64,000 nt of DNA. It comes from JALEFZ01 sp038527485. Lineage in GTDB: Bacteria; Bacteroidota; Bacteroidia; J057. The stretch is taken from NCBI GenBank assembly GCA_038527485.1, contig JBCBFT010000012.1, positions 1 through 64,000 of the forward strand, in the 5' to 3' direction. Below the pieces are notes generated by a model. It was given only the letters and a program-made list of their open reading frames with translations. It ran no database searches and was not told where the DNA came from. The position numbers and the translations under genes are program-made. Positions 26,401 to 34,942 of this stretch are shown here, piece by piece. Numbering within the stretch: position 1 is the first letter of the stretch; every line of letters starts with the position of its first letter.

Positions 26401-27210
26401 ACTACCTATGTCTTGACAGCTGTAGATGACCAAGGATGTAATTCTATAGACTCTGTCACGATCAGCACCTTTGCCCTTGAGCAAACGGTCATCCAAGTTG
26501 ACAATAGATCCTGTATTGGGGAGGGTATTATTTTGACGATTGTTTCTAACGCAGATCAGTTCGTGTGGAGTACAGGAGACACTACCCAAACAATATCCTT
26601 CCAAACTCCTGTCGACCCACGGTGGATTGTAGGGGCAGGGATCAATCGGGGATGTGCGGCCTTTCCTGACAGTGTATTTTTGAGTGATACATTGGATGTA
26701 CCTGTGGCAGACTTCCTCCCGAGTGCGGATACCGCCTATGCGCCTGCTTTGATTGAGTTTCAGAATACTTCACAGAATGCATCTGACTTCATCTGGCGTT
26801 TTGGCAATGACCGTACTTCTACCGAGGTCGATCCAGAATTTGGATATGTAGACCCTGGAATATATCTCGTTACGCTCGAAGCTTATAGTGGCAGTAGTTG
26901 TGGAGACACGATTACTAAAGTGCTTTTCATTGACGAAGTACTCATTTTTGTGCCCAGTGCATTTACACCTAATAGCGACAATTTCAATCAGAACTTCAGA
27001 GTGTACACTAAAAATATGGCTTCCTATCGGATTGATATCTTTAGTAGATGGGGCATGAAGATATATTCTTCTGAAAATCCTGAGGCACCTTGGGATGGAA
27101 CTTATCAGGGACAAAATGTTCCCGAGGGGGTATACGTCTACCTGATACAAGCGACAGGAAGAAATGGTAGACCTTACAAAGAAAAAGGGACCATAACCCT
27201 CATTCGATAG
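23455..27210 (+). CDS. Large secreted SBBP-repeat/PKD protein with T9SS gliding-type sorting domain
   Basis: A 1251-residue protein. An N-terminal signal-anchor (MKKPFVWLLLFILLIWGG) is followed by a DUF7948-type domain (about residues 40-260: FIKNQGQWP, YPGVDLKVYGD), then SBBP beta-propeller-like repeats (YLGGSGVDAVHGI, DVWVVGGT; about 260-760). Next come a PKD domain (YDWDFGDGSG, about 800), Ig/PKD-like segments with the repeated pattern VDAGDDVSICPG and a second PKD-like unit (FIWRFGND). The C-terminus is a gliding-type CTD (VFVPSAFTPNSDNFNQNF, FSRWGMKIY, PEGVYVYLIQA). The start at 23455 puts the signal first. It is probably a surface protein exported by the T9SS. Confidence 0.92.
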   Translation: MKKPFVWLLLFILLIWGGVMWITADPKEEQLFISTPNPELSDLRFIKNQGQWPARALFKVRLVHGNLWMEDNQWAWVLDEPIPVDDHGHAHVDSGTVIEGQMFYMRFEGANPQPQVVPEHKFSTYHNYYQGNNPSKWASKVPLYGIINYQSLYPGVDLKVYGDIDHLKYDFEVAVGADPAQIRIAYEGLEKIELKNGQLHLDARIHKIVEEAPIAYQWINDQQVPVKCEYALKGKVLSYHFPEGYRKDLPLVIDPTLIFSSFTGSFSDNWGYTATYDDDGNAYAGGTINTISSTGNTDGYPTTPGALQTTFSGGGSDITLSKFNPMGTDLVYSTYIGGELEEQPHSLVVNSNNELILMGRTNSDQIPIAGNPFRGFKSSGFDLYLAKFAADGSLLVATYFGGSGADGSNGTPDPDNYSSTKYNYGDDARGEVIVNDNNEIFVAAPTQSINVLHVNPIQPILEGSQDGMVIKFTEDLSSVIWSTYLGGSGVDAVHGIKIDPNGDVWVVGGTNSVDMPVTNGVIQSSYGGGVDGFLGKIAGDGSQIIALSYVGTNRYDQAYLIDLDKDGDVYIAGQSEGNMPIVNPPAGAVYRHAGAKQFVRKYNSELTQIMYSTNIGSVNAVRPNLSPTAMLVDVCEEVYIAGWGGVTNQFGSVAGMETTADALQDQTDANDLYLFVLSKDAQSLDYATYLGGLNSTSTVGEHVDGGTSRFDKNGIVYHAVCASCINSAPFPTFPQGVYSENSNGPNCNLAIFKLAFDLEGIRADFRITNQMDTIVGCAPFVANFDNRSFEGTSPGQIQYDWDFGDGSGSSNIRDPQYIFNDGGFYEVRLIITDSLSCNISDTAYRYLRIVDPPEVDAGDDVSICPGETRFLNGAGEGTYRWSPVGSVSDPSIPNPEININTTTTFTLTAVDEFGCVNRDDVTVSVLTPRPVEAGLDRTVCVDEVVQLRARAPQGGIISYAWEPSADVTPPNIPDPIVIPNQTTTYVLTAVDDQGCNSIDSVTISTFALEQTVIQVDNRSCIGEGIILTIVSNADQFVWSTGDTTQTISFQTPVDPRWIVGAGINRGCAAFPDSVFLSDTLDVPVADFLPSADTAYAPALIEFQNTSQNASDFIWRFGNDRTSTEVDPEFGYVDPGIYLVTLEAYSGSSCGDTITKVLFIDEVLIFVPSAFTPNSDNFNQNFRVYTKNMASYRIDIFSRWGMKIYSSENPEAPWDGTYQGQNVPEGVYVYLIQATGRNGRPYKEKGTITLIR

Positions 27211-27324
27211 GAAAGAGGCAAACAAATACCTGATTTTGTTGCTTTTCTATGTGCCTGATGGTTGCAGGGCGGGCACAAAATGACTTATTTTGCAAGGAAA
27301 GATTAGATAAAGAAGGCTTGATAG

Positions 27325-28674
27325 ATGTTTGAAAATTTATCCTCTAACATAGAGTCGGCGTTTAGGAAGTTAAAAGGCCAGGGTAAGATCACGGAGATCA
27401 ATGTAGCAGAGACGCTCAAAGAGATTCGTCGTGCCCTGATTGATGCAGACGTCAACTACAAAGTAGCGAAAGAATTTACCAAGACGGTCAAGGAAAAGGC
27501 TCTTGGGCGAGAAATATTGATTTCGGTTACTCCTGGACAATTGATGGTGAAGATTGTGCAGGAAGAGCTGACTGCCCTGATGGGGGGAGCAAATGAAGGC
27601 GTTTCCATGGCCTCCAATCCTCCTACAGTTATCCTCATCTCGGGTCTCCAAGGTTCGGGTAAAACCACCTTTACAGGTAAGCTTGCCAAGCATTACAAAT
27701 CCAAAGGGAAGAATCCTTTGTTGGTAGCCTGTGACGTCTATCGTCCTGCCGCTATCAACCAGTTGGGAGTACTTGGAGAGCAAGTGGGGGTAGAAGTCTA
27801 CAAGGAGGAAGAGAATAAGAATCCTGTTACGATCTCTCAGAATGCCATCAAGTACGCCAAAGCCAATGGCAAGGACCTCGTGATCGTGGATACTGCGGGT
27901 CGTTTGGCTGTAGATGAGGAAATGATGGTGGAGATCAAAGACATCAAGGACACCATCAAGCCTACAGAAACCTTGTTTGTGGTCGATTCCATGACGGGGC
28001 AGGATGCTGTCAACACTGCCAAGGCCTTCAACGATCGCCTGAATTTTGATGGCGTAGTCTTGACGAAGCTTGATGGTGATACCCGTGGAGGTGCGGCTAT
28101 CTCGATTCGATCTGTGGTGGAGAAGCCCATCAAGTTTGTGAGCACAGGGGAAAAGCTAGACGATTTGGATCTCTTCTATCCCGAACGTATGGCCACCCGT
28201 ATCCTGGGAATGGGTGACGTACTGTCTCTGGTGGAGCGTGCGCAGCAGCAGTTTGATCAAGAAGAGGCAGAGAAGCTTCAGAAAAAGATTCGCAAGAATG
28301 AGCTAGACTTTGATGACTTCCTTTCTCAGATTCAAGCGATCAAGAAGATGGGGAACCTCAAGGACCTTATGTCTATGATTCCTGGTATGGGGAAATTGGT
28401 CAAAGGAATGGACATCGAAGACGATGCGTTCAAGCATATCGAAGCCATCATCTTTTCGATGACCAAAGAGGAGCGCGCCAAGCCCTCGTTGATCGACGGC
28501 TCTCGTCGTAAGCGTATCGCCAATGGAGCAGGTCGCACGGTCCGCGAAGTCAATGAGCTCCTCAAGCAGTTTCAGCAGATGAAAAAGATGATGAAGAAAA
28601 TGAACGGAGCAGGCGGAGGAAAGCGCGGTAAAATACCCAAGGGAATGGCTGCGGGTATGCGCAGAAGAAGATAA
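27325..28674 (+). CDS. ffh: Signal recognition particle protein Ffh
   Basis: A 449-residue SRP54 GTPase that targets nascent membrane proteins to FtsY/SecYEG. N domain 1-90; G domain with P-loop GLQGSGKTT (107-115), DVYRPAA, DTAGRL (G3) and TKLDGDTRGG (G4). The Met-rich M domain follows (KKMGNLKDLMSMIPGMGK and a C-terminal QMKKMMKKMNGAGGGKRGK tail) and binds 4.5S RNA and signal sequences. Length is normal. It is monocistronic, with a strong terminator at 28716. Confidence 0.98.
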   Translation: MFENLSSNIESAFRKLKGQGKITEINVAETLKEIRRALIDADVNYKVAKEFTKTVKEKALGREILISVTPGQLMVKIVQEELTALMGGANEGVSMASNPPTVILISGLQGSGKTTFTGKLAKHYKSKGKNPLLVACDVYRPAAINQLGVLGEQVGVEVYKEEENKNPVTISQNAIKYAKANGKDLVIVDTAGRLAVDEEMMVEIKDIKDTIKPTETLFVVDSMTGQDAVNTAKAFNDRLNFDGVVLTKLDGDTRGGAAISIRSVVEKPIKFVSTGEKLDDLDLFYPERMATRILGMGDVLSLVERAQQQFDQEEAEKLQKKIRKNELDFDDFLSQIQAIKKMGNLKDLMSMIPGMGKLVKGMDIEDDAFKHIEAIIFSMTKEERAKPSLIDGSRRKRIANGAGRTVREVNELLKQFQQMKKMMKKMNGAGGGKRGKIPKGMAAGMRRRR

Positions 28675-28715
28675 GATATTAGGCCCACCTGTAGTGGTGT
28701 CCATAGCTATACAAG

Positions 28716-28745
28716 ATCCCCTTTTGACAATGTTCAAAAGGGGAT
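28716..28745 (+). terminator. Terminator of ffh
   Basis: A 12-bp stem (ATCCCCTTTTGA at 28716-28727 with its complement at 28734-28745), 6-nt loop, followed by TTTCTT. Confidence 0.85.
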
Positions 28746-28805
28746 TTTCTTATGTGATAATGTAGGGACATTCAAAATAGATCAAAGCATGGGGAGCAGA
28801 CTTTC

Positions 28806-28837
28806 AACTATCGGAAAAAGGTCTTTCTCCGATAGTT
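28806..28837. repeat. Inverted repeat without a T tract
   Basis: AACTATCGGA (28806-28815) pairs with TCCGATAGTT (28828-28837) around a 12-nt loop (AAAAGGTCTTTC) that can itself pair. It lies between two terminators and has no U-run, so its role is unclear. Confidence 0.5.
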
Positions 28838-28864
28838 AAAGGATAATTATGAAGGAATAAAAAT

Positions 28865-28894
28865 ATCCCCTACTCACAGCATAGAGTAGGGGAT
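28865..28894 (-). terminator. Terminator of the lemA/TPM operon
   Basis: An 11-bp stem (ATCCCCTACTC at 28865-28875 with its complement at 28884-28894). On the minus strand it is followed by ATTTTTATT, as expected downstream of the gene ending at 28963. Confidence 0.85.
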
Positions 28895-28962
28895 TGTATC
28901 ATGCTGATTCAGTGAATAATGGCTGTTCAAAAATTCACCAAATCAAAACTCAACCATTAACC

Positions 28963-29784
28963 TTACCAGTCGCCCATCGCACCGCCACCGCCAAAGTCGC
29001 CACCACCAAATCCACCAAAGCCACCGCCTCCGCCGAATCCGCCGCCGAAGTCTCCTCCACCGCCGCCGCCACCGAATCCGCCGCCAAAGATCGTCGGACC
29101 CCAGTACCAGCCGCCGCCACCATAGCCACCGCCTCTACCTCCGCGGCCACCCCCTCCTCTGCGAGAGAGGATCACAAATAAAATGATGATGATCAGAGGG
29201 ACAATCAGTGTCCCAATACCGCCTTCCTCTCCCTGACTTCTTCGTCTTCGATTCTGTTGATAGTACTGCTGACGACTTGCCTCGTCAAACTCTTCTTGCG
29301 CTGCCTTCATCAGGACATCTGTCGCACTTTTCAATCCCTCAAAGTACTGCCCTTGCTTGAACGCAGGTGATAAGTCCTGCTGGATGACGTTGTAGGCAAG
29401 GATATCAGGGATCACAGGCTCCAAGCCGTAGCCTACCTCGATGTCAAACTTGCGTACGTTCATATACACAGCCAAGAGCACGCCATTATTCTCTTCCGCT
29501 CCGCCGACTCCCCAAGTACGCGCTACCTGATAAGAGTAGTTGCGCAACTCTGCATCTTGCGGGAGATCCGAAATCAGTATCGAAATCTCATTGGAGGTAT
29601 TTTGTGCGAAGTTGGCAAGGGTAAATTCGAGCTCTTGCTTCTGGCTAGGAGAAAGAAGCCCCTTGTAATCATTGACAAAACCCTGCTGGGTTGGGATATT
29701 TTGTGCTTGAGAAAATGATCCTAGACTTCCTATGAATACTAGAAGCAGAAGTATCTTTCCCCAATATGTGATGTATGCCTTCAT
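28963..29784 (-). CDS. TPM domain protein with glycine-rich tail (YgcG family)
   Basis: A 273-residue membrane protein: signal peptide (about 1-27, ending SQAQ), periplasmic TPM domain (about residues 33-165: GFVNDYKGLLSPSQKQELE, then SILISDLPQ, GVLLAVYMNVRKFDIEVGYGLEP), one membrane helix (GTLIVPLIIIILFVIL, about 192-207) and a C-terminal tail of nearly pure Gly with Phe and Asp. This is the YgcG layout. It is the last gene of a LemA-TPM-TPM operon, a combination common in Bacteroidota but with no settled function; a role in envelope or photosystem-type repair has been proposed for TPM relatives. Confidence 0.9.
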   Translation of the reverse strand: MKAYITYWGKILLLLVFIGSLGSFSQAQNIPTQQGFVNDYKGLLSPSQKQELEFTLANFAQNTSNEISILISDLPQDAELRNYSYQVARTWGVGGAEENNGVLLAVYMNVRKFDIEVGYGLEPVIPDILAYNVIQQDLSPAFKQGQYFEGLKSATDVLMKAAQEEFDEASRQQYYQQNRRRRSQGEEGGIGTLIVPLIIIILFVILSRRGGGGRGGRGGGYGGGGWYWGPTIFGGGFGGGGGGGDFGGGFGGGGGFGGFGGGDFGGGGAMGDW

Positions 29785-29796
29785 TTCATTATTACA

Positions 29797-30246
29797 TTAA
29801 CTAAAGGAAATCTCGTCGGGTAACTCATTCTTATCGTCCTTTTGATAGGGAAAAAACTCCTTCAATTTTTCTCCTATCAGTTGTATGCCCTCCTGCAAAC
29901 CCGTCACAAATTCCTTCTTTTTAAATTGTCCTCCCATCGTCTTGACGATATCCTCCCAAAACCCCTCGGGAACCACTTCATTGATCCCTTTGTCTGCAAC
30001 GATGGAGAACTTATGATCCTTCACAGAAAGATAGATCAAAATGCCGTTGCGCTGTGCTGTCTTTTGCATCTGCAACTTGCCAAACATTTTCCAGGCTTCC
30101 GTCAAAGGATCTTCCTTAGATTTACTGGCTAGATGGAGACGAATCTCACCAGATGTATTTTTTTCAGCTTCCTGAATCGCAGATACGATCTGGTGCCCTT
30201 CTTTATCTGTGAAAAAGGTGGAAGCTGCTGATTGAAACCAACTCAT
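29797..30246 (-). CDS. TPM domain-containing protein
   Basis: A 149-residue protein carrying only a TPM domain (ISAIQEAEKNTSGEIRLHL-like opening, then NGILIYLSVKDHKFSIVADKGI), without an obvious signal peptide. The start MSWFQSAASTFF at 30246 is preferred over the ATG ten codons upstream. It lies 12 bp before the YgcG-like gene and 83 bp after lemA, so the three are probably one operon. Function unknown; the DUF was formerly called TLP18.3/Psb32/MOLO-1. Confidence 0.85.
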   Translation of the reverse strand: MSWFQSAASTFFTDKEGHQIVSAIQEAEKNTSGEIRLHLASKSKEDPLTEAWKMFGKLQMQKTAQRNGILIYLSVKDHKFSIVADKGINEVVPEGFWEDIVKTMGGQFKKKEFVTGLQEGIQLIGEKLKEFFPYQKDDKNELPDEISFS

Positions 30247-30329
30247 ATGATAGAGACTATGAGAGTAGAGAGCCAAGAACAGGTAAGAAAATGGCGAATT
30301 CAGTCCACATCCTATTCTCGGCTTGGATA

Positions 30330-30923
30330 TTAATTGGAAAAATCTACCTGTGGAGCTACATCCGCTCCTTGTTGGGCTTTGAAGTAGGAGATGTCATCAA
30401 ACCCTCCAATGCCAGCCCAGATACTTCCTGGGAACTTTTTGATGTAGGTATTGTAAGCTCTGGCAGCTTCATTGAATTTCTGCTGCTCTACTGCAATTCG
30501 GTTTTCGGTTCCTTCTAGCTGGGTCGCCAGTTGCTGAAACTGCTGGTTGGATTTCAACTCAGGATAATTTTCCTGGACTACCAAGAGGCGAGAAATTGCC
30601 GAGCTAAGTTGTCCTTGAGCCGCTTGAAATTTTTCAAATGCTGCGGGATCATTGATCAGCTCAGGTGTGATATTCATCCCTCCGATGGCTGCACGTGCAG
30701 AAGAGATGTTCGCAAAAACTTCTTTTTCGTTTTCTGCCGCAGCTTTGGCAGTCTCTACGAGATTAGGGATCAAATTGGCGCGTCGGTTATATACGACCTC
30801 TACGTCACCCCATTGAGACTGCACGTTTTCTTGGAGCTCGACCATGTTGTTCTGGCTAGAGATATAGGAGCACCCTCCCATGACGAAAACCAAAGCGATG
30901 ATGATCAAAAATATTCGTTGCAT
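30330..30923 (-). CDS. lemA: LemA family protein
   Basis: A 197-residue protein with a lipobox-like N-terminus (IIALVFVMGGCSY, Cys about residue 18) and the LemA helical domain: NNMVELQENVQSQWGDVE, YNRRANLIPNLVETAK (about 50-65) and a C-terminal FNEAARAYNTYIKKFPG. LemA proteins sit at the membrane with a coiled helical domain; their biochemical role is not established. It heads the LemA-TPM-TPM unit, with 83 bp to the next gene. Confidence 0.93.
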   Translation of the reverse strand: MQRIFLIIIALVFVMGGCSYISSQNNMVELQENVQSQWGDVEVVYNRRANLIPNLVETAKAAAENEKEVFANISSARAAIGGMNITPELINDPAAFEKFQAAQGQLSSAISRLLVVQENYPELKSNQQFQQLATQLEGTENRIAVEQQKFNEAARAYNTYIKKFPGSIWAGIGGFDDISYFKAQQGADVAPQVDFSN

Positions 30924-31071
30924 AAATCAGATTCTTGTTAACGTTTGCTTCTTTTATGTAGACAAAACAATATCGCCTAGACCAAAGATTCAAATATGAA
31001 TATAAAGTTGAAAAGAAATTTAATGGCTGATTAAAGTCATGGACCAGTCATTAAAGTACCTGTTTTTCGAG

Positions 31072-31974
31072 TTAAAAATAGATTTCCTGTGCGAGTCGGA
31101 ATGTATTGCAATGTGCTTCGACTATATCTGTGAGCATCGGAGAATAGCCGCCGCCCAATGATATGACGAGTGGGATACCCTCTTTCTTTGCAGTAGAAAT
31201 CACATACTCATCTCTTCTTTTACAACCTGCTCGACTAAGCGAAAGTTTGCCTAATTTATCTGTTTCCAGCACATCTACACCTGATAGGTAAAATATGACA
31301 TCTGGTTCTACTAAGTCGATTAAGTAGGGGAGTTTATTGTACAAAATATCTAGATACGCGTGGTCTCCCATACCCGTAGGACATCCAACGTCAAGGTCGG
31401 AGACTTGCTTTCGATAGGGATAGTTGGCCTGGCCGTGCATGCTAAAGGTAAATACCCTAGCTTCGTTGCGAAAAATTTCTGCTGTGCCATTTCCCTGATG
31501 TACATCTAAGTCTACGACAAGTGCCCGTTGGATCTTTCCTTGGCCTAGTAACCAATTGGCTGCGATGGCAATGTCATTGAGCAAGCAAAATCCTTCTCCG
31601 TGATCTGTAAATGCATGATGGGTACCGCCTGCGCCATTGATGGCGACGCCATACTCCATGGCATATAGCGCGTTTTGGATGGTACCTTGGGGAATGGTGA
31701 TGGCGCGCTGTACAAGTTGCTGGGAAAATGGGAACCCTGTGCGCCGCGCTTCCTTTGCAGAGATCGTCCCCTTATCTAGTTTCTCCCAATACTCAGGTAG
31801 ATGTGTGAGGAGAATGGTGTCTATGTCGATTGTCTCTGGGCAGTACAGGTTGGATTCGGAGATCGTGCCTTCATACACAAGCTGCTCTGGAATGAGATCA
31901 TACTTTTCCATAGGGAAACGGTGACCTGCAGGCAAGGGATGTTTGTATAAAGGAGACCAGGCAATTTTTAACAC
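31072..31974 (-). CDS. Histone deacetylase-like zinc amidohydrolase
   Basis: A 300-residue HDAC-superfamily enzyme with a GTG start (MLKIAWSPLYKHPLPAGHRF). Key blocks: GTHHAFTDHGEGFCLLNDIA (catalytic His pair and Gly-Phe-Cys tunnel), ALVVDLDVHQGNGTAEIF (metal-binding Asp and His, about residues 158-175) and YLSGVDVLETDKLGKLS (metal-binding Asp, about 234-250), ending ISLGGGYSP. Bacterial relatives remove acetyl groups from small molecules or lysines. No dedicated neighbour; the threonine aldolase gene lies 1.9 kb away. Cytoplasmic. Confidence 0.93.
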   Translation of the reverse strand: MLKIAWSPLYKHPLPAGHRFPMEKYDLIPEQLVYEGTISESNLYCPETIDIDTILLTHLPEYWEKLDKGTISAKEARRTGFPFSQQLVQRAITIPQGTIQNALYAMEYGVAINGAGGTHHAFTDHGEGFCLLNDIAIAANWLLGQGKIQRALVVDLDVHQGNGTAEIFRNEARVFTFSMHGQANYPYRKQVSDLDVGCPTGMGDHAYLDILYNKLPYLIDLVEPDVIFYLSGVDVLETDKLGKLSLSRAGCKRRDEYVISTAKKEGIPLVISLGGGYSPMLTDIVEAHCNTFRLAQEIYF

Positions 31975-32147
31975 AGTCGCTAATTATTTTCCTCCGAAAA
32001 ACTTATAAATCTGAATTCTGTTTGGTCAAAACTGTGAATTTAATGATAAACTTTTGCCTTTGCTGCTCCTTTTGTAAATTCATTGTGTTTATTTGAGGAG
32101 ATTGCAATCTCCCACTGTTATTATTCACTATCAGAATCAGTTCCATT

Positions 32148-32912
32148 ATGAGATTTGTTAGGATCCTCGTTTACATTGTGGTTGTCATCGGAGCGGGTGC
32201 CTTTTTTTACAACCGCTACGAAGAAAAGCAGCATGATCGCCTTCATGAAGAAGAGTTTGAGCATGAAACAGACTACTCTCATTACGAAGACCAATCGCTC
32301 GCATACTTTTCGGCTATCCGCTTATCGGGGAACTATGAGGTGGAGGTGAAAATTGGGAATAAGCCTCATATTCATATAGAAGCTGTAAATAGTGATGCCC
32401 GTGATGATATCAAGGCTTTCGTAGAAGATCGTACACTGCACGTACAACCTAGAGACAAACGATTCAAATGGAGGGAGAAGTATAAGTTGGAAATCACGGC
32501 TCCTGCCCTGTCCATGCTTCATGTGAGTGGTTCTTCCGAGGTGGATATCGTAGATCAAATCACGGGGAATCAATTTGACTTGAATGTCTCAGGAAAGGGA
32601 GATGTTGACATGGATTTGGATGTGCGTACATTCCAAGCAAATTTGAGCGGCAAGGCAGACATCGACGTAGGAGGCCAAGCGTCTTACTCGGAGTTGACTG
32701 TTTCTGGTTCAGGTGACATTCATGCCTTTGATCTGAGAACAAAGAAGACACGTGTCAATATCAGCGGAAAAGGAAACGCAGAGATTTATACCTTAGATGA
32801 GCTAGATGCAAAGCTTTCGGGGGCAGGTACGATCCTATACCGTGGCAATCCTTCGAGAATCAATAAGCACAAATCTGGTATAGGTACGATTCGCCCTGCT
32901 GTAGAGGAGTAA
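32148..32912 (+). CDS. DUF2807 (head GIN) domain protein
   Basis: A 254-residue protein with an N-terminal membrane anchor (residues 4-22, ending VIGAGAFFYNRY), a charged linker with many His, Glu and Asp, and a beta-helical DUF2807 domain (about 50-230) made of repeated turns containing VSGSSEVDI, VSGKGDVDM, LSGKADIDV, VSGSGDIHA, ISGKGNAEI and LSGAGTILY. It is common in Bacteroidota as a periplasmic or surface protein, often linked with anti-sigma systems, but here it stands alone. A bidirectional terminator follows. Confidence 0.85.
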   Translation: MRFVRILVYIVVVIGAGAFFYNRYEEKQHDRLHEEEFEHETDYSHYEDQSLAYFSAIRLSGNYEVEVKIGNKPHIHIEAVNSDARDDIKAFVEDRTLHVQPRDKRFKWREKYKLEITAPALSMLHVSGSSEVDIVDQITGNQFDLNVSGKGDVDMDLDVRTFQANLSGKADIDVGGQASYSELTVSGSGDIHAFDLRTKKTRVNISGKGNAEIYTLDELDAKLSGAGTILYRGNPSRINKHKSGIGTIRPAVEE

Positions 32913-32947
32913 TCAATTATACGAACTGAAATTCAGTGCCATAAAAA

Positions 32948-32976
32948 AAGAGGCTGCCCACAAAAGGTAGCCTCTT
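32948..32976. terminator. Bidirectional terminator between convergent genes
   Basis: An 11-bp stem, AAGAGGCTGCC (32948-32958) with GGTAGCCTCTT (32966-32976, one G-U pair), flanked by A-rich and T-rich runs. Confidence 0.8.
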
Positions 32977-33043
32977 CTTATTTTAGTTAGCGGAGCATCA
33001 TATTTGACAAGACATAATGACTCACACTTGCTGTATTGTTTTT

Positions 33044-33616
33044 TTATTTTGTCTTAGCTTTCGGCTTTTCGAAGATCAATGAAAAACCAGCAACAAATAC
33101 GGCTGCGAATGCCAACCAATATCCGATACCGACCATTTCAAAGAAGTTGAACTTCAAACCTGCTGTCACTTCTTGACCTAGGAAATTGATAGAAGTGGAG
33201 AAGCGTTGGCTGAGCCAAAAGAAAAAGCCATAACCTGCTCCCATGAATAAAAGGTTAAACCAGATGCCACGCTTATACGACTTTCCTGTGAGACCTCTGA
33301 AGATATATCCTAAGGAATAGAGCACATAAATAAGCGGAGCGACCAAGATCGCAATGAATCCACCCACTGTCAAATACCCCTCCCATGCTTTTGCGGCATT
33401 CCACATTTGCTCTAGTGCGAGGATTAATCCCTTTCCCTGATCAAATTCCAATAGGCCGAAACGATCCAATACAACACGTGTAAAGGTATATCCGCTTACG
33501 GAAAGCTGATCCCCACTCGTACTTAGGATAGCCGTATTGATCTCGACAAAGGGAAGAAAAAAGGCCCCGATGCCAGTCAGACCCGCGAGTATCAATAACA
33601 ATTGTTCTAATTTCAT
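33044..33616 (-). CDS. Hypothetical four-helix membrane protein
   Basis: A 190-residue protein with hydrophobic segments at about residues 5-25, 80-108, 120-140 and 160-182 and a conserved-looking extracytoplasmic loop after the first helix; not recognised. The last residues are Lys-rich (KPKAKTK). It is convergent with the DUF2807 gene and divergent from the threonine aldolase gene. Length and helix arrangement suggest a small integral membrane protein without catalytic motifs. Confidence 0.7.
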   Translation of the reverse strand: MKLEQLLLILAGLTGIGAFFLPFVEINTAILSTSGDQLSVSGYTFTRVVLDRFGLLEFDQGKGLILALEQMWNAAKAWEGYLTVGGFIAILVAPLIYVLYSLGYIFRGLTGKSYKRGIWFNLLFMGAGYGFFFWLSQRFSTSINFLGQEVTAGLKFNFFEMVGIGYWLAFAAVFVAGFSLIFEKPKAKTK

Positions 33617-33894
33617 GATTTAGTCGGAGTTTCTGGTGAATATCTTGTACCAAGACAAGTAAATAAAGGTCAAATGTTTGGATTAAGAAAACAGCATTTG
33701 CCTAAAGACTCATGATAATATACGGGGGATGGAATGAAAGGTAAAGGAAACAGATAAAAAAATGGCTATATTCTCTGTCATTCCTGCTAAATTAGCTGGA
33801 AGATATTTGGTGCGCATGCTTCAATTTAGCCCCTCAAGCCAAATGACTTCTAGCAAGTATTTTTTATCCTTTTGAAAGTCAAAGATTTTAGTAG

Positions 33895-34938
33895 ATGCCA
33901 CGCATAGACCTTAGAAGTGATACATTGACACAGCCTACTGCCGCCATGCGAGAGGCGATGTTTCAGGCGCAAGTGGGCGACGACGTATATGGAGAAGATC
34001 CCTCAATCAACGAATTGCAAGCTTACACTGCTGACTTATTTGGCAAAGAAGATGCTTTATTCTGTGCTTCGGGTACCATGTGTAACCAGATTGCGATCCG
34101 AGTTTCTACCCAGCCCCAAGACGAGGTTATATGCGATCAGCGTGCCCATATCTATCTCTATGAAGGGGGAGGTTTGATGGTCAATTCCTTTGTGTCGGTC
34201 CGTTTGCTCCAAGGCGATCGTAGCAGACTGCATGCTGCGCAGATTGAAGAAAATATCAATCCAGACGATGTGCATTTTCCTCGTACCTCTCTCGTAGCGT
34301 TGGAAAATACCGCTAATAAAGGTGGGGGCAGTATCTATCTTTTGTCTCAGATTGCCGCCATTCGGGAGGTCTGCGATCGTCATGGCCTGCGCCTCCACCT
34401 AGATGGTGCACGTATCATGAATGCCTGTGTAGCTGGTGGATATACCCCCAAGGATATGGGCGACCAGTTTGATACGATCTCCATCTGCCTATCCAAAGGA
34501 CTGGGAGCACCCGTAGGCTCAGTCCTGCTAGGAGACAAGGCCACGATTCAGCATGCCAAGCGTGTACGAAAAATGCTGGGTGGAGGGATGCGCCAGGGAG
34601 GATTCCTAGCAGCAGCAGGGCTCTATGCCTTGCAGCATCATGTGGACCGGCTGGAAGAGGACCACCGGCGGGCGCAGAAGATTGGGGCATTCCTTGAAAA
34701 GGCAGATTGGATCGAAGACCTGATGCCAGTAGAGACTAATATCGTAGCCTTCAAGCCCAATCCAAATGCGATCAGCACAGATGCTTTGAAGGCTTACTTG
34801 ACCTCACAGGACATCCATGTTTCGGCTTTTGGACCTGGATACCTGCGCATGGTGACGCACCTCCACATCACAGATGAGATGACCGATCGTGTGATTCATG
34901 TATTGGCCCAAGCTCCTGTGGGCGAGTTTATCGCTTGA
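33895..34938 (+). CDS. ltaE: Low-specificity L-threonine aldolase
   Basis: A 347-residue PLP enzyme cleaving L-threonine or L-allo-threonine to glycine and acetaldehyde. Typical blocks: DLRSDTLTQPTAAMREAM at the start, DDVYGEDPSINELQ, the PLP-binding SKGLGAPVGSVL with the Schiff-base Lys (about residue 200) and the conserved RKMLGGGMRQGG. Length is normal. It is probably monocistronic; its stop lies 4 bp before that of the convergent Gfo/Idh/MocA gene, so transcripts would overlap. Confidence 0.95.
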   Translation: MPRIDLRSDTLTQPTAAMREAMFQAQVGDDVYGEDPSINELQAYTADLFGKEDALFCASGTMCNQIAIRVSTQPQDEVICDQRAHIYLYEGGGLMVNSFVSVRLLQGDRSRLHAAQIEENINPDDVHFPRTSLVALENTANKGGGSIYLLSQIAAIREVCDRHGLRLHLDGARIMNACVAGGYTPKDMGDQFDTISICLSKGLGAPVGSVLLGDKATIQHAKRVRKMLGGGMRQGGFLAAAGLYALQHHVDRLEEDHRRAQKIGAFLEKADWIEDLMPVETNIVAFKPNPNAISTDALKAYLTSQDIHVSAFGPGYLRMVTHLHITDEMTDRVIHVLAQAPVGEFIA

Positions 34939-34942
34939 TAGA

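Noticed and set aside
28950..29181. Ala/Ser/Thr- and Ala/Val-rich frames over the glycine-rich end of the TPM protein
   Set aside because: They are alternative readings of the GGN-repeat codons of the real minus-strand gene.
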